Assembly: GCA_021414045.1 (NCBI GenBank)
Contig: JAIOPF010000143.1
Location: forward strand, 4,919-13,044
Length of the DNA: 8,126 bases
Direction of reading: 5' to 3'
Origin: Deltaproteobacteria bacterium
GTDB taxonomy: Bacteria; UBA10199; DSSB01
The notes below the pieces were generated by a model that was not told the origin of the DNA, did no database searches, and saw only the letters and a list, made by a program, of their open reading frames with translations. Each line of letters starts with the position of its first letter. Position 1 is the first letter of the stretch. Both the position numbers and the translations under genes were made by a program. This document shows, piece by piece, positions 7,145 to 8,126 of the stretch.

Positions 7145-7175
7145 CTCCGTAGGACCTATCGCGCTTGTCCCGGAG
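7145..7175 (-). promoter_or_regulatory. Possible hairpin covering the gcvT ribosome-binding site
   Basis: On the - strand CTCCGGGAC (7175-7167) can pair with GTCC-TA-CGGAG (7155-7145), with a 2-nt bulge and an 11-nt loop. The 3' arm contains the GGAG ribosome-binding site of gcvT. Such a stem could lower gcvT translation or mark a processing site between metF and gcvT. It lacks a T-run, so it is not a terminator. It could be chance in GC-rich DNA. Confidence 0.3.
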
Positions 7176-7186
7176 GGAAGGATGCC

Positions 7187-8056
7187 CTACAGGCCCGCGC
7201 GATCTAAAATTTCGGGCACGAGATCCTCGCGCCCAATCGTCATGATATGGATGCCGTGGCTGATACCCCGCAATTCCCGGATCTGCTGCGCCGCAAAATC
7301 GATCCCGACCTGCAGAGGGTCCGAAGCTCCGTTGAACTTTTGGATGATCTCCTCCGGGATCTTGATGCCGGGGACATGGGAATTCAAAAAAGCCGCCTGC
7401 TTAGGCCCCTTGACCAAGAGGACCCCGATTAAACTCTTCACTCGATGTTCTTCGCAATAGAGATGGAATTTTTCCACCTGGTCGAGGTCGTAGACCGGCT
7501 GCGACTGAAAAAAGGTCGCACCGTACTTCATCTTCTCTTCCATCTTTTGGAAGAAAGCCGTGGAGCCGATATTCTTCGGATCCACCGCCCCCCCCATGAA
7601 GAAGTCGGTCTTCCCGGACAAGGCATGGTCATTGTAGCTCAACCCCTGATTCAACTTTTGGACCAAGGCCATCAACTTGACGGAGGTCAGGTCGAAAACC
7701 GGCTTCGCTTCCTTTTGATCGCCCTGGGCCACGGAATCTCCCGTCAGTGGAAGAATATTGCGAATTCCTAGGGCGGCGGCGCCCAAGAGATCGGATTGCA
7801 AGGCCAAGCGATTTCGGTCCCGACAGGCCAGTTGGTAGATGGGCTCGATTCCCTTTTCGACCAAAGCAACGCTGGCAATGAGCGAAGAGAGTCGCATGAT
7901 GGCCCTTTGGTTATCGGTGACGTTGATCGCGACGACGCGGTCCTTCACCAAAGAGGCCTTCTCCAAAAAATCCGTCAGGTCCGGCCCCTTGGGAGGAGCG
8001 ATTTCGGAGGTGACCACGAAGGCACCCGACTCGAGCTGTTGTTGAAGTTTCGACAT
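7187..8056 (-). CDS. metF: 5,10-methylenetetrahydrofolate reductase (MetF family)
   Basis: The 289-residue protein fits the flavin-dependent MTHFR barrel that reduces 5,10-methylene-THF to 5-methyl-THF. Visible motifs in order are FVVTSEIAPPKG (Glu18 equals the catalytic Glu of the FEFFPP motif in E. coli MetF), LACRDRNRLALQSDLLGAAALGIRNILPLTGD, PVFDLTSVKLM, GGAVDP and ATFFQSQPVYD. The CRDRNR-type motif is the form I recall in short MetF proteins and in the MetF half of bifunctional homocysteine methyltransferase/MTHFR proteins. Length is normal for the single-domain enzyme. The ATG at 8056 shares a base with an upstream in-frame TAA (TAATG), so translation is probably coupled; no strong ribosome-binding site is seen. 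Position directly before gcvT links glycine-derived methylene-THF to the methyl branch. The electron donor cannot be told. Confidence 0.9.
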   Translation of the reverse strand: MSKLQQQLESGAFVVTSEIAPPKGPDLTDFLEKASLVKDRVVAINVTDNQRAIMRLSSLIASVALVEKGIEPIYQLACRDRNRLALQSDLLGAAALGIRNILPLTGDSVAQGDQKEAKPVFDLTSVKLMALVQKLNQGLSYNDHALSGKTDFFMGGAVDPKNIGSTAFFQKMEEKMKYGATFFQSQPVYDLDQVEKFHLYCEEHRVKSLIGVLLVKGPKQAAFLNSHVPGIKIPEEIIQKFNGASDPLQVGIDFAAQQIRELRGISHGIHIMTIGREDLVPEILDRAGL

Positions 8057-8126
8057 TAAGATCTTGATATCGATGAAGGTTTAGCTGAGAGACGGGCCGC
8101 CTGCAAGGTGTTCCAGAGCAGCATCG
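8056..8126 (-). CDS. Possible 3' end of an unidentified upstream operon gene
   Basis: One - strand frame is open from the window edge to a TAA at 8058-8056, encoding about 22 residues (ending ARLSAKPSSISRS). The stop overlaps the metF ATG as TAATG, the same junction type as gcvH-gcvPA. The first codons have GC-rich third positions like the neighbours. The fragment is too short to assign. A second frame stays open to a TAA at 8085-8083, so this call is uncertain. Confidence 0.35.
   Translation of the reverse strand, partial: MLLWNTLQAARLSAKPSSISRS

Noticed and set aside
7139..7186. Glycine riboswitch or REP-like element in the metF-gcvT gap
   Set aside because: 48 nt is too short for a glycine aptamer, and no copy of the sequence occurs elsewhere in the window.
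8058..8074. Palindromes AAGATCTT, GATATC and ATCGAT just upstream of metF
   Set aside because: They are short overlapping chance palindromes of the restriction-site kind. They lie in the end of the presumed upstream coding frame and match no operator I can name.

Overview
The window looks like an ordinary chromosomal segment of a Gram-negative bacterium with fairly high GC. The Gram-negative call rests on a TonB-type energy transducer and a secreted protein with a Sec signal peptide. The split two-subunit P-protein (GcvPA/GcvPB) and the general look of the proteins recall deltaproteobacterial-grade lineages, possibly from a metagenome, but that placement is inferred from memory of the families and is weak. 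Coding density is very high. No tRNA, rRNA, CRISPR array, insertion sequence or gene-free stretch over 300 bases was seen.

Left part, + strand (1-2348): the 3' end of an ABC1/UbiB-family atypical kinase, a hotdog-fold acyl-CoA thioesterase, and a TonB-family protein. They sit 21 and 7 nt apart and may form one transcription unit. The TonB protein ends 1 nt from the end of a convergent gene.

Right part, - strand (8126 down to 2350): a tightly packed one-carbon operon. In transcription order it holds the 3' end of an unidentified gene, metF (5,10-methylene-THF reductase), gcvT, gcvH, gcvPA, gcvPB and a small secreted protein of unknown function. Most junctions overlap (TAATG, TAATG, ATGA, and a 20-26 nt overlap at the last). 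Glycine cleavage makes 5,10-methylene-THF, which MetF reduces to 5-methyl-THF for methionine synthesis, so the grouping makes metabolic sense. The L-protein is not in the window.

The main surprise is that both P-protein genes are broken as written, while metF, gcvT and gcvH read cleanly. gcvPB carries what looks like a 4-bp tandem duplication that shifts the frame before the PLP-lysine codon. gcvPA has lost roughly 40 codons near its N-terminus, with a frame change. This could be decay of glycine decarboxylase or an assembly/sequencing artefact; the sequence alone cannot decide. I see no clearly new system here. The candidates for follow-up are this paired lesion and the uncharacterised secreted protein at the operon's end.
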